From Heterostelium album PN500 (lineage: Eukaryota; Evosea; Eumycetozoa; Acytosteliales; Acytosteliaceae): a stretch of DNA of 64,000 bases. Each line of letters starts with the position of its first letter. The first letter of the stretch is position 1. The translations under genes and the position numbers were made by a program. This document shows, piece after piece, positions 46,943-60,351 of the stretch. The stretch is from NCBI RefSeq assembly GCF_000004825.1, contig NW_008805089.1, positions 1,302,001 to 1,366,000 on the forward strand, given 5' to 3'. The notes beneath the pieces were generated by a model. That model was given only the letters and a program-made list of their open reading frames with translations, searched no databases and was not told where the DNA came from.

Positions 46943-48127
46943 TTACTTATCACCAATCCATGCTTTATTGGTTCTTCCAGCTGCTCCATTTTGTTGCATT
47001 AACTTATCGATGAAATACTTGAAAGAATCCATCAGTGATTTACAATTTTCTTTACTCTCACCAATTATATGCATTGCCAAAGCTGTTGCTTCTAAAGTTG
47101 AAATTCTATCTACAGCAGGTTGTTTTCTAAGTTGATTATATAAAGATTTAACTTTTTGTTCACCAAATGTTAAACGAACCTAAATGAAAAAGTTTATCAA
47201 ATAAATTAGTCTAAAATGAATAACAGATAATAATATGGATCAAAAATGACATACTCTTTTGATATCAGGTGGAATATTCTTTACCAACTTCTTTGCTTGA
47301 CTCCATGTACCATCTAGAATGATCATTGTCAATTCATTGAAATCATAGTTATCATTTAAGCTAACATTCTCTAATGCATCTTCAATTGAAATGGTGTCAC
47401 TATCAACATTATTATTACTATTATTATTATTTACATTATTACTCTTATCATTATTACTATTATTCTTAAATTGACTCAAATACTCTTCAATTGTTATAGA
47501 GTCAGGTGCAGGGAAAAGTACAAATATATTTCTATGATCTGTTGTTTCCAGAATATGTTTTAACATTGCTTCATCCTCTTCAATTTTCATTACCAATACT
47601 TTTGATTGACTTTCTGTATTTATATCTAATAAATTATTACTATTATTACTATTATTACTATTATTATTGTTGTTGTTGTTATTATCTAGTGTAGATCTAT
47701 TTGATATTAAAGTTACTAATTTTCCAGTGTTACTAACTCTACTCCATTCTTTATGATGAAACAATGTGATATATCGATGTTTGAACTTGATTGGTTGTAA
47801 ATGATCACATATACAATTAATTTTGAGAAACCAGCAGTTTCTACACTTGGTAGGTCCTAATAAATCTAAAACTTTTTCTTTTCTCTCAAAGAAATAATTT
47901 TCTCTTTCAATATTTGATTCAGCATACTCTGCTTTCTCTTTAATAGAGTCATGATTATTATTATTGTTGTTGTTATTATTCTCTTCAAAAGTTGACATTC
48001 TATTCTTTTGAAAAATAGGTCTATTACAAACAAAGCTTAATATTCTAAAGTTATGTTTGATCATATAAAATAAAATAATGCAAAAAAGTGAGAAAACAAA
48101 AAGATAAATCGACTGCTCATCAATCAC
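46943..48127 (-). CDS. DTW-domain protein, probable tRNA-uridine aminocarboxypropyltransferase
   Basis: Two exons, about 48127-47255 and 47179-46943, in phase. The DTW domain contains the paired cysteines CRNCWFLKINCICDH, FHHKEWSRVSNTGKL, the phosphate-like LFPAPDS motif and MIILDGTWSQAKKL, whose D-x-T-W names the family. It is followed by VRLTFGEQKVKSLYNQLRKQ. DTWD1/DTWD2/TapT enzymes transfer the aminocarboxypropyl group of SAM to tRNA uridines (acp3U). Poly-Asn inserts sit inside the domain. Start choice is uncertain. The first ATG gives 369 residues with a hydrophobic N-terminus (YLFVFSLFCIILFYMI) that might be a membrane or organelle signal; an ATG at 47998 (MSTFEEN) gives 326 residues and resembles the family better. 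Confidence 0.88.
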
Positions 48128-48381
48128 TCGTTTTTTTTTTTTTCCTTGTTTGTTTCATTCCATCGAAAAACAAAATGCATTCACAAATAGGATTTCATAT
48201 TTTATATTAATTTGATATCAATAGACTCGTATAGAGATTATCTATCAATAAATCTTTGTTTATTAATGTCTTTATTTCAAAAAGATATAAAAATAATGTT
48301 TGTTTTGCTTCAATGATTATTTTTTTGTTTTGTTTTTATATATTTAAATTATTTTATTTTATTTTTATATTATATTATATT
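48128..48381. other. Short intergenic spacer, no gene seen
   Basis: AT-rich, 5' flank of the DTW gene and 3' flank of the CAD gene. Confidence 0.4.
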
Positions 48382-51300
48382 TTAATCTTGTTTACCCAAA
48401 ATGGAAGCTAATAAAGCCATTCTGACGTACATTCCATTTTCCATTTGTCTAAAGTAAGCAGCTCTTGGGTCGGAATCGACTTCAACAGAGATTTCGTTGA
48501 CACGTGGCAATGGGTGCATGACGATCATGTTGTCCATGGCCTTGGTGAGGGTGTGTGGTGTGATAATTAAAGAATCCTTGACAGCTTCGTATTGAGCCAA
48601 GTCGGTGAAACGTTCCTTTTGGACACGAGTGACATAGAGTACATTGGTGGTTGGAAGGACGGCGTCGAGTTTTTCGAATTGTTGTTGTTGAATTCCACGT
48701 GCCTCCAACTCCTTGACGATCTCCTCTGGCATGGCCAATGATTTTGGTGATACGTAATTCAATTTAACTTGATACAATGAGAGTAAACGTACGAGTGAGT
48801 GGACGGTACGACCGTTCTTGAGATCACCGATCAAAGTGATGGTCAATCCATTGACAGTTCCGAGTTCCTCACGAATGGTGAATACATCGAGCAATGCCTG
48901 AGTTGGATGCTCTCCAATACCATCACCACCGTTGATGATTGGCTTCTTGGCAAACTTGATAGCGGTCTCTACGGAACCTACCTGTGGATGTCTGAGGACG
49001 ATGGCGTCGGCATACGACTCCAAAGTACGAATGGTGTCTGGGAGTGACTCACCCTTGGCAACCGAGGATGAGACAGAGTCGATTGAAATACATTTACCAC
49101 CGAGACGTTCAAAGGCGGCTGTGAATGAGCATTGAGTACGTGAGCTTGGTTCGTAAAAGAGTGTTGCCAAGATCTTTCCGGCGAGGATATTGGATCCACC
49201 GGACTTCTTGACTTGCAATCTCATTTCGTGAGCCAAACCAAAGATCTGATGGAGAGTCTTACGATTGAATTGCTTGACGGTATAGATGTGCTTTCCAAAG
49301 AGTGATCCATCGGTTTGTGGGTGTAAGAGCTGGATGGCATCGTCCTTCTTCATCGAGGTTCCAATCAATGGTTGTGGTGGGATTCCACTTCCGTCTTTGC
49401 TGATTTGGAGTGGACGTCTCTTTGGTGAGAGTTCTACCGATGGGGTGTTGACAACAGAGGTGGCAGCGACTTGAGCAGCGACTGGTTTCAGTGGCAACAT
49501 GTCTCTGACATTCTTACCGTATCCGGCTGGTGCCAAAACCTTTCCATCGAGATAGGCGAGTTTACCTCTCAACACAACACGAACGACACGTCCACGGACT
49601 TTGACACCTTCGAATGGAGTCCATCCACAACGTGAGTACTCTGGCTTACCGATGGCGTACTCTTCGTCCATGTCGACTTCAATGTAGGTATCTGGTTGCT
49701 CTGGCAAACTGAACAACTTGATTGGATTGTCGTGCATCTTCTCCTTGAGTTGTTGGAGAGTGAGACGACCTTGGTGAACGGCGTTCAACATCAATGGGAG
49801 CGAAGTTTCAAGACCTGGGAAACCGGGTGGTGGCTTGGCAGAGCACTTCTCCTCGTAGGTGTGTGGAGCGTGATCGGTGGCGATCATATCGATGTAGTCA
49901 ATATTGTCCCAGAGAGCTTGACGATCCTCAGGAGTTCCGAGTCTTGGACGTACTTCCGATTGTCCCTCTCCGATTCTTGGGATATCTTCGGTGGTGAGCA
50001 CCAAGTGATGTGGACTGACCTCACAGGAAATCTTCATTCCTCTGAGTTTGGCGTCACGAATCAAGTCGATCTCCTCCTTGTGTGAGACATGACAGACGTG
50101 GATGTGCTTGTTGTACATCCAACCGAGCATCATGACGGCAGCCAAGTTACGACCGTCGGCATGTACACAGATTGGTGTAGTTCCTGGCCAGTTCATGACG
50201 TGATCTCTCCAGGCGTTGATGTCATCCTTCAATGGAAGTGGAGCGAATGTTTCTTCGAGATACATCTTCATTGCCATTGATTCGTTGGCGAGAGAAGCAG
50301 CGGTCTGAGTGTTGGTGAAGGTTGCACCGACGTAGATACCATAGTCGCAGTGAGCTTTGGCAGCAGCCAACTTGGAGCAGAGCTCGAATGTTTCGGCATT
50401 CATAATGGGTGGATTGGTATTTGGCATGGCACCGACGATGGTGAAACCACCGGCCAATGCACTGGCGGTACCTGATTCCCAGTCTTCTTTGTGGGTGGCA
50501 CCTGGCTCACGCAAGTGGACGTGGACATCGATGAGACCTGGCAAGATGATGGTCTTGTTGGATGAACGACAATCAACCTTGTCCAAAGCCATTGGTCCAC
50601 GCATGAATGGAATCGAGTCGACAAACAATTTGGCGCATTTGATATTGGTAATCAATGGTACATTGAAATCGATGGCAACACGACGCAAAGAGTAACCACG
50701 AGACATGAAAGAAGATGGACGACGGTATTTGTTCTTCGATGGCAAGTTAATGAACAAATGAATGTTGTCAGTGAGTTTCTTGGTGATGTTGTCACCGAGA
50801 ACCTCTTCATCCCAGTCGAGTTGGGTAATTGGGACACCGTTCTCTTGGTAGAAATCAGAGGTACCCTTGGTACCAAAGAGGGCGTAACCAAGATCGACCA
50901 ACTTACGAGCGGCTGGTAGGAATTCATTCTTCTCCTTGAATGGACCGATCGAGAGGAGAACATTCTTCTCTGGACAACGGAATCCGGTGGAGATCAAACC
51001 TTTGATGTATGCTTCCTCACGAGTGTTACCGAAACAAGCGACTTCACCGGTGGATGCCATCTCTACACCGAGTACTGGATCAGCACCCTTGAGACGAATG
51101 AATGAGAATTGTGGTACTTTGACACCAACAAAGTTGCATTCATCCAATTGTGGAGTCTTGTAGGCGGAACCAATGATAATCTTGGTGGCGAGTTCGATAA
51201 AGTCGACATTCAATGTCTTTGAGACGAATGGGAATGATCTGGAGCAACGGAGATTACACTCGATAACCTTGATCTCGTTGTTCTTGGCAATGAATTGAAT

Positions 51301-54300
51301 GTTGAATGGACCAGACACTGAGAGAGCAGCTGCAATCTTACGAGCGGTATCTTCAATCTTGGTGATGGTGTTGTTGTCGAGATCTTGTGCTGGGCAGACA
51401 AGTGTGGCGTCACCAGAGTGAACACCGGCATTCTCAACGTGCTCAGAGATGGCAAACAATACGATTTGACCATTGTCAGCGACGGCGTCGATTTCAATCT
51501 CCTTTGCCTCTTGGATAAACTTGGAGATAACGACTGGGTGGTCACGTGAGACAGCGGCAGCCTCAGTGAGGAACGACTCGAGTTCGCTCGATGAATTGAC
51601 GACATTCATGGCGGCACCAGACAATACATAGGATGGACGTACCAAACATGGGAATCCAACGGATTCACAAAACTCTTTGGTGTCATTGACCGAGGTCAAT
51701 TCCTTCCAGAGTGGTTGATCAATACCGATGGTATCGAGAAGACGTGAGAACTTGTAACGATTCTCAGCGCTGTCAATCATATCTGGGTGAGTACCGAGAA
51801 CCTTGACATTGCATCTTGAGAGAGGGATGGCCAAGTTGTTTGGAATCTGACCACCGACCGACAAGATAACACCGTTGGTTGAGTCTGGACCTCCACGCTC
51901 GTAGATATCCAAAACACGCTCCAATGAAAGCTCCTCAAAGAAGAGGTAGTCGCATTCATCGTAATCGGTAGAGACTGTCTCTGGGTTAAAGTTGATCATG
52001 ATTGATTTCTGTCCGAGCTTTCTGAGCGTACGGATACAGGAAACTGCACACCAATCAAACTCTACGGATGAACCGATACGGTAGGATCCGGAACCGAGTG
52101 TAATGTATGCCTTCTCGTTGATGTCGATATCGTTGGTGCTGGCGTTGTAAGTCATGTAGAGGTAGTTGTTCTGAGCTGGAAACTCGGCAGCAACAGTATC
52201 GATATGCTTGACGACCGGGGTGATGTTCATTTGCTTTCTCATTTCACGAACGGCCAACTCGGTTGAACCGATGGCACGACCGATCTGCTTGTCAGAGAAA
52301 CCTTGTTGTTTGGCATGCTTCAACAACTCGGCTGGCAACTGTTGTTCTCTGTAGTTCTTGGTCATGGTGATTTCGAGATCGATGATATCCTTCAACTTGG
52401 TGAGGAACCATCTGTCGATCTTGGTGAGTTGGTGAACCTTCTCAACAGAGTAACCATCGGCGAAAGCACTTGCCAACACCAAGATACGATTGTTGGTTGG
52501 GTTTTCAAGCTCCTCGTCCGAGGTTGGGTAGATTCCAGCTTGGAAACCATCGACACCGCCATCCATAACCATACGAATTGCCTTTTGAATGGCTTCTTCG
52601 AATTTACGACCGATCGACATGACCTCACCGACAGACTTCATCGATGACGAGATCTTGTTGGATACACGACTGAACTTCTTCAAATCCCAACGTGGCATCT
52701 TGACAACCAAGTAATCCAACGATGGTTCGAAACAGGCTGTTGTTTTCTTGGTGATGGTGTTACGCAGAGTTGCCAAATCGTAACCGAGAGCAACCTTGGC
52801 AGAGATAAAAGCCAATGGGTAACCGGTTGCCTTTGAAGCGAGAGCGGATGAACGTGACAAACGAGCATTGACCTCGATGATACAGTATTCCTCTGAGTCT
52901 GGGTTGAGCGCGTATTGAATGTTGCACTCACCGACTACACCCAAATGACGAACAGTCTTGATAGCGCACTCACGCAACATTTGGTACTCGCGATCAGTCA
53001 GTGTTTGTGATGGTGCAACTACAATCGACTCACCAGTGTGAATACCGAGTGGATCGAAATTCTCCATATTACAAACGGTAATACAATTGTCATGACTATC
53101 TCTCAATACTTCATATTCGATTTCCTTCCATCCCTTTAATGATTTTTCAATTAAAACTTGTGATGATGTTGCAAATGCCTCTGTTACTAAACTTGTTAAT
53201 TGCTCCCTAAAAAAAAATAGAAATAGAAATATGATTATTAATATGCATAAACTAGTATGATAAGTGTTAACTTTTTACTTACTTGTTATTTGCAAAACCT
53301 GAACCTAAACCACCTAGACAATAGGCAGCACGCACAATAACTGGATAACCAATTCTCTCGGCTTGGAAGAGTGACTCTTCGATGGTGTTACATGCCATCG
53401 ATGGAGCGATGTGTTCGTTGATCTCTTCGAGCTTCTCTGCGAAAATACCACGATCTTCAGTGGCAATGATTGTGTCGATTGGTGTACCGAGTACTTTAAC
53501 TCCGTACTTTTCCAATGTACCTGATTTATATAATTCGATACCGCAGTTCAATGCGGTTTGTCCACCAAATGTTACCAAGATACCGTCTGGCTTCTCGTTG
53601 ATGATCACCTTGGTGACGGAATCGGCATTCACTGGCAAAAAGTAAACCTTGTCGGCAAGACCTGGCGATGTTTGTACAGTGGCGATGTTTGGATTGATCA
53701 AGACGGTCTTGATACCCTCCTCTTTCAACGCCTTGATAGCTTGTGAACCGGAATAGTCAAACTCACCGGCTTGACCAATGGAAAGACCACCGGAACCCAA
53801 GAGCAATACCTTCTTGATGTTCTTTGGTGTCTCGATACGCTTGGATCGGTTCATTGGCGAGTCGGACTTCTCACCGAGAACGTAGGCAACGAAATTATCA
53901 AAGAGATATTCAGTGTCGGTTGGACCGGCTTTAGCTTCCGGATGGAATTGTACAGAGAAGAATGGCTTGCTCTCGTGGTAGATACCCTCGTTGGAGCCGT
54001 CGTTGGCGTTGATAAAGTAGGTCTTCCAACCGGAGCCGGCTGGCAGTGAATCGGTGTCGATGACGAAACCGTGATTCTGTGAGGTGATGTGACAACGACC
54101 GGTGAGTTGGTCGACGCATGGCTGATTGAGACCACGATTACCGAATGGCATCTTGTGTGTCTTGGCGCCGGCAGCCCAACCCAGCAACTGATTACCCATA
54201 CAGACACCAAACACTGGCTTGGCGGCTGGCAAAGCCAATACTTTACGAATGTTATCGATTGCCTTACCGCAGAGCGAAGGGTCACCTGGACCGTTGGAAA

Positions 54301-55027
54301 TGAAAAGTCCGTGCCAGTCCTCTGGCTTCTCGTTGGCGACGACGTCGTAATCCCATGGCACCACCTTGAGATCCATACCACGATTCAAAAGACAACGCAA
54401 TTGATTATATTTAACACCGCAATCCAAGACGATGACACGCTTGTTCTTTCTGACGGCAGGAGCGGCTTCGAATGTACGCACCGACTTGGTGGACACCTCT
54501 GCGACCAAGTTACGAAGATTGATGTCTTCGAATGGCACGGTGGCCATCGATTGGAGCTCGTCGGCCATAACGACCTTGGCTTTGAGTGAACCGGTCTCAC
54601 GAATCTTGGTGATGAGAGCACGTGTGTCGATACCGTACAACGCTGGAATGCCAGAGTCGGCCAGCCATTCTGAGAGCGAACGCTCGGCAGCCCAATGTGA
54701 ATAGTCGTCGGTGTAGTCGGATACGATGATCGCTTGGCAATGTGCACGCTCCGATTCGAAATTTATTGGCAACTTTGAGTGTGGATCGACCTCTTTGAAG
54801 CTTGGCACACCGTAGTTACCGATCAGCGGATAGGAGAACACCAAGATCTGTCCGGTATAGGATGGATCGGAGATCGACTCTGGATAACCGACCATACCAG
54901 TACTGAAAACGCATTCTCCAACTACTGATTTGTGTGCACCAAAAACGTAACCCTCCAACTTTGAACCATCCTCAAGGATCAAGAAACCTTTCTTTCTATT
55001 TAAAATATTTGATGAAATGTCTGACAT
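48382..55027 (-). CDS. pyr1-3: CAD protein: glutamine amidotransferase - carbamoyl-phosphate synthetase - dihydroorotase - aspartate carbamoyltransferase
   Basis: Two exons, 55027-53283 and 53206-48382, in phase, giving 2189 residues. The order is that of the animal/dictyostelid CAD enzyme for the first three steps of pyrimidine synthesis. The amidotransferase (residues about 1-380) has the nucleophile in VFGVCMGNQLLG and the His-Glu pair in SVQFHPEAKAG. Two ATP-grasp halves of carbamoyl-phosphate synthetase follow (GSGGLSIGQAGEFDYSG, GSGSYRIGSSVEFDWC), then the allosteric domain. Dihydroorotase shows DVHVHLREPGATHKEDW and ATDHAPH. After a linker comes aspartate carbamoyltransferase with FYEPSSRTQCSF, HPTQALLD and MHPLPRVNEI. 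All catalytic signatures are intact; the amidotransferase has MGN where most family members have LGH next to the nucleophile. Cytosolic. The coding sequence has the highest G+C of the window, as expected of a well-expressed gene. Confidence 0.97.
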
Positions 55028-56778
55028 TTTTTTTTATGTGTTATTTTGATTTGAAAATATAAATAATGATATAAACTGTTTATATATATATATATATAAT
55101 AATTATATATTTGTAATGATTAACTTTTTTTAGATAGTAAATTAAAATAGAATATTAATATTAAATCATTGTCTATTATTATTACTCCCAATGAAATATG
55201 AAAAATATTTAAAACATAATCCCACAACCAACAATCCACTTTTATCGTTTGCAAAATTTAGTTTTTTTTTTTTTTTTTTTTTTTTTTTCAATTTCCTTTT
55301 TGGTTGAAAAGCGAAAAGCCTACTTACTTTTAAATATTTAACGAAATAAAAATCGGAGTTTGAAATTTAACTAAAATTAAAAACTTTTATACTTTTTTTT
55401 GTTTTTTGGTTTTCTTTGTTTGTTTGTTTTTTTTTGGTTGGTTTTGTTAAGGATAGATTATTACAATCTATTTGAATCAATTGGTTTGGTTTGGTCTAAG
55501 TCTGTTGTTGTATATAAAAAATAAATAAATTAGAAATAAGGTAAAATCAAATCAAATACTAAATTTTATAAGTTAAATTAAATATTGATTTGTATAATGC
55601 TCTTTAATTTCTAATTTCGTAATTATATATGTGTGTGTTGATATGATTGATGATCAAATTTAAAAATGTGATTTGATTATATGACGTGTGTGAGTGATAT
55701 GTCGTTCGTTGAAGTTGAAGATAAATCGTTATAGATGTAATATAACAATAAAGGTGTTTTGTTTTTATATATAGATAATAAAAAATATAAAGAAACAAAA
55801 AAGGATAATATTATATTATGTAGTCTTTTTTTTTTTTTGGAAATATATATATTTTAATCTTTTTTTTGTTTTAAATCGAATCGATCTTATTAAAATAATA
55901 TTGATAATATTGATAATAAATAATTTAGTTTACTTCTCTTTTTCTTTCCAAAGCAAAGAAAGAATGTGTAATCTAAAGAAACAATTTGTATATTTTTGGA
56001 GATTAATAAACACCTTTGAGTTATGTTTGTTTGATCACACACTATTTGTTTGTCTTGGAAAGAAAAAGAGAATGGTAGAGCATCGATGTTTACTTTTATA
56101 GAAGGAATCTGGGCAGTTAATTTAGTTTTTCGTCAAATATAATTTCAATTTTTAAAATTATATTATAGATACAGCCGTGTGGTATTCGTTACACACATTG
56201 AGTCAATTCACTTATTTAGCCATGTCACTCAACACGATGCCTACCACGGTAAAACAACACATGGTTCATTCTTTCGTGTGTGTTAGTAGTAGTTTTTTGT
56301 TTTTAAATGTTTTTTAAACAAAAATGACGGCAACTTTCGGTTTTTTGGTCAAAAAAACTTTTTTTTTTATTTTTATTTTTTTTGATTTTCGCCACCTGAT
56401 TGATGTTCTTTGCACGATCTTTTTATAACATCCAAAGACATGAGATGTACAACGAAAAATAAAAATAAAAACAAAATCAAATTAATTAAATTTCTTACTT
56501 TTTTTTTTTTTTTTTGCCGACAACTAAAGTGTAAGTTATTTTCGATTGTTGTGATCCCAACTGAAAAAACATTCTCAACTATTTATTCCATTTTTTGATT
56601 ATCGGGAACAAAGCCAATTGGCATTCCGATTCCATTATATTTTCAATTACGACATTCGAATATATATCGTTTGTCTTGATAAATATAGATTTATATAATT
56701 AAATTATTAAAAATTGATCAATTATTACAAATTAAATTTATACACATTTATTTATAAGTTATATTCTTTTTTTTTCAG
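55028..56778. other. Long intergenic region, CAD promoter plus possible structured RNA
   Basis: About 1.75 kb between the CAD start and the BRCT gene stop, with a T run of nearly 30 at 55261-55288 and (AT)n near 55080. No protein-coding frame is convincing. A GC-richer patch at 56170-56290, listed separately, can fold. Confidence 0.5.
56174..56284. other. GC-richer intergenic patch with nested inverted repeats (candidate structured RNA)
   Basis: Within AT-rich DNA, 56175-56184 (CCGTGTGGTA) pairs with 56242-56249 (TACCACGG) as eight base pairs with a two-base bulge. Inside it TTGAGT (56198-56203) pairs with ACTCAA (56227-56232). Immediately after, AACACA (56256-56261) pairs with TGTGTT (56279-56284). 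No tRNA, snRNA or known dictyostelid class I RNA feature is recognised; the call is structural only and the strand is unknown. Confidence 0.35.
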
Positions 56779-59700
56779 TTAGTCAGTTATTAAATGTTGT
56801 CCATGAATTAAAAGATGAGTTACTTCACTTGATTTCACTTTTTTGATATGTGGAGGATCGTTTGAATAGATTTGATTGTCGTCGGACATACGGTGGGTTG
56901 CTTCTGCGATTTCGTTTTCATCGAGTACAGTGGCACCACCGCTGTTGAAAATGTTTGTCCAAATCTTGATACTCTTGTGAGAGCTGGGAATCACGATCTT
57001 TACTCGCGAGAGAAGTGGTCGTTGGAGTAGGTTCGCTGCTTTTCGGCATTTTGAGGCGGCAGCTGTCCATTCGTCGTCGCGGTCTGCAGTGGTCCACTCG
57101 TATGCCGCTTCGTCAACCGGCTGGTTGGTGGCGATGATTGCATCGAGAAACGTTGGCTTTAGACACCAGATACCGGCGGCCAGTGCACACAAGAACTTCT
57201 CACTACGCTTCGGTAGACAAACAATGAGGTGAGTAGTTTTTCCAGGGGTGATGTTTGGGTCGCTCTGGTGATAGAATCCAAACTTTTCGATCTTGGAGAG
57301 ACTGTCCATCAGTGGAATCTTTTCCTTGTCGCCAAAGCCAGACAGCAAGAGGTAGTTGGAGAATGTTTTCACTACTATACTCTGGATGGGCTGACCTTTC
57401 TTGAGGATATCGAGTAGGTGCTGTTGTTCTGTCGAGTTGTCTTTGGTCTTGTTCTTGTTGGTCGCCTTCGAGTTCATCAGTTTCAGTCGTTTCACATTCT
57501 CTGAACCTTCGCCATAGGTGATACGCTGTGACAGTGGATCTGCCTCTTCGTCTTCATCAACGCCGTCAGTCATGTCAGCGAGATCGTCATCGTCATCGTC
57601 GAGATTCGCCAGATCCAGCGAAGTTGATTTGACAGTGGATACTGGAATGATTGCGTTGGTCGGTTTAGATATTGCCTTTCTCTTTGGTACGATTGATGGT
57701 ATCGTGAAAACATTACTATTTACATTGTTCTTTTGTTCCGGTAGATTGTTGATTGCTTTAAATAAACGATCCAATGCCGATGGTTTATCGTCAATCTCCT
57801 CTTCTTCCTCCTCCTCCTCTGAATCTGTCTCTTGTGTTGCTTGTTTTAATAAATCTGGTGGATGGGTTGATAATATAGCTGTTGTTGTTGTGGTTGTAGA
57901 TGTTGGTCGTTGATTGTGATGATGATGATGATGATGGTCGTTTTCAGTTTCAATTTCAATATCCATTTGATCGTTTGATTTAGGTGTTCCATTGAAAAGT
58001 TGGGAGTGTTGTTTAGTGATTGGTTGGATTACAGGTGGTTGACAAACTAGATCATCGTCATTCTCAATCGGATCCAATGGAATGTAGTCATGTACACCGA
58101 TCAACTTGTTTTCCTCCCAACATTTAATCAACCAATCCGGTCTAGCATTGATGATGGTATGAGTTTGTACAAATCTCTGAGTTTCACTATGATTGATCCT
58201 TTCACATATATAATGAGTGACGGTAAACAAGTCAAGTGTAGTCTCACCACCCAAATCTCTTACCATCACCTGATATTGATTCTGCTTATCCTCTTCTATC
58301 TTTAATGAAATATATACTTTAAAACCTTTAAATATTGATGATTCTGTTGTTGTTGTTGTTGATATTGATGTTGATTTTGTTGTTTGTAATGGTAATGGTA
58401 ATGGTAATGCTATTGAATTATCTGTATCTTGTTGCTGTTGCTGCTGTGGTCTATTCTTAAACAGTTGTTTTACCTCTGTAAAAAGATAGTCGTATTCATC
58501 GATGCGACGACCTTGCTTGGCACAGTCAAACAGCCATTCGAGATGCAAGATATAGATCTTTGGTGACTTTGAATTCTTGTTTTTCAACATTGCCTTTTTG
58601 TATTCGGGATTCTCTCGATAGTTGTCTCTGTGAACGAGTAGATGTGTCGATTGCTTTCCTTGTTTCTGAAAGATCTTGGCACCCAAAAGATGTGAAGTGA
58701 TTCTAATATTATCGATAACGTTTGCAACAGTGAATCCACTGTAAACCAAGAAAACACCTTTTAGAAAACCTACTCTTTGAATCGGAGTGTACAGCACGCA
58801 TTCTCGTGGGTCTAGAATCCTGTTGTATCGCAAGCACGCGTCGAACCAATCGGTCGAAACCAGCTTTGCCTTTGATGGATATTTATCTTTGTTGAGCTTT
58901 GTATCGTGTGGCGCCAACACATAATCAATGGTTAGCTGTGTCGAGAGAAGATTAGGTACCTGTTGCGCCACAATGATCTGCGCATAAGAACTAACCAACT
59001 CCATTGTCTTTGCTTCTTGCTCCTCATTGAAATCCATCAACACAAATGTCATTGATCTAAATATATCAGAAGGTGGACATGTCAATTGTAATAGCTGTTG
59101 TTGATTATAACCATTGTTTGCTTGTAACATATCAACATCATTGTTATTATAGCTTATCGATTGCAATGACATATCCATCGATAGATTTGTAATTGGTTGT
59201 GGTAAAGGTGTTGGAATATAGCTATTTACACTCTGTCTCAGTGACAGACTACTACTACTGTTGCCGTTATCGTAACTTCCGATGGTGCCAGTCCCACTGT
59301 CGACATTGAAGAGTAGTTCGCTCTGAGGGAGACCGACACGAACCGACTCCTCGAGCCATTGCAACGGTACAATGTAGACACCCCATTCCTTTGCCATCTT
59401 AAACTTTTCGCCGGATTGTTCGGAGGCGACCAAGTGAGTGCATTCATTCTTATTGAGAGTCGGTGCGAAAACACCGCCACCCTCAATCGAGAGCTGCTCT
59501 ATATACTTGCGATCGTTACCACTGAACCCAGTCAAACAAATAACACAACCTCTCAACACTGGCTTTGAAAAGAGTGCCGGATCATTTAGGAATCCATCTT
59601 GCCAACATCGCTCCACCCATTCCGAAGTGACCAACGGTATATTTAATTTTTGTCTTGCATTCTAATTGATTGATTAACATATGTGAAATAGTTAGTAAGT

Positions 59701-60351
59701 AATTAGTAATAAAGTGTTTTTGAATTGCTAACTAACTATTCAAAGTTATTGACTTACTTTTGATTTCCTTGAACATATGTTTTGTGTAACCAAGATGAAT
59801 GTATCGGTTGTTAGTTTACTTGTACACTGACCACCCATTGCAGTGACTTTCATTGCCATCTCTTTGCAATTTGGCTCGCTAGAGCGATCGAAACAAACCA
59901 CCTTATTCAAGAGACAATCAGAGTGAATGGGTGTATTCTTTGCTCTCGCTAAATCGATCGTTCGTAAATTGACAACACACTCTTCCAGATATGATACACT
60001 TATAATTGGTACACCATGATTTCTACAATCTCTATATTCTTCCTAAACAATCATGATCATGTTGATATAATATAATAATAGCAATCGATTAGTAAACTAT
60101 GTTGGCTAAAAAACATCAATTGATTAAAATACTATTACTAGATCTATGGTGGATATACATACATCAAAGAATTGATTTAATACGAATATACTATCATGAG
60201 AAGGTGATATATTTCTTTTACCACCGGAATTCTTTATCTTTTTGCTTAGTTGTTCAAGTTTAGCTGGATGATTCAAATTATCACTGATATGAAACTTTAG
60301 GTTTTGAAATATATTACTACTGTCAATTTCATTCCTATGTGATAATTTCAT
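56779..60351 (-). CDS. Multi-BRCT checkpoint protein, TopBP1/Dpb11-like
   Basis: Three exons, 60351-60163, 60042-59758 and 59661-56779, in phase, giving 1118 residues. I count about eight BRCT domains, each ending in the conserved Trp helix. One begins with LKFHISDNL and ends VSYLEECV; a second has KVVCFDRSSEP ... TSEWVERCW; a third GCVICLTGF ... LQWLEESV; a fourth MTFVLMDF ... TDWFDACL; a fifth GVFLVYSGF ... LEWLFDCA; a sixth GFKVYISLKI ... RPDWLIKCW; a seventh NYLLLSGFGDKE ... KPTFLDAI; and a C-terminal VKIVIPSS unit. Low-complexity Gln/Thr/His and acidic linkers separate them. TopBP1-family proteins bind phosphopeptides and activate ATR at stalled replication forks. Plant MEI1 and PTIP are alternatives; number and spacing favour TopBP1. 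Confidence 0.85.

Noticed and set aside
55220-55227. TCCCACAA resembling the dictyostelid small-RNA upstream element
   Set aside because: About 60 bases downstream lies only a long T run, so no RNA gene follows at the expected distance.
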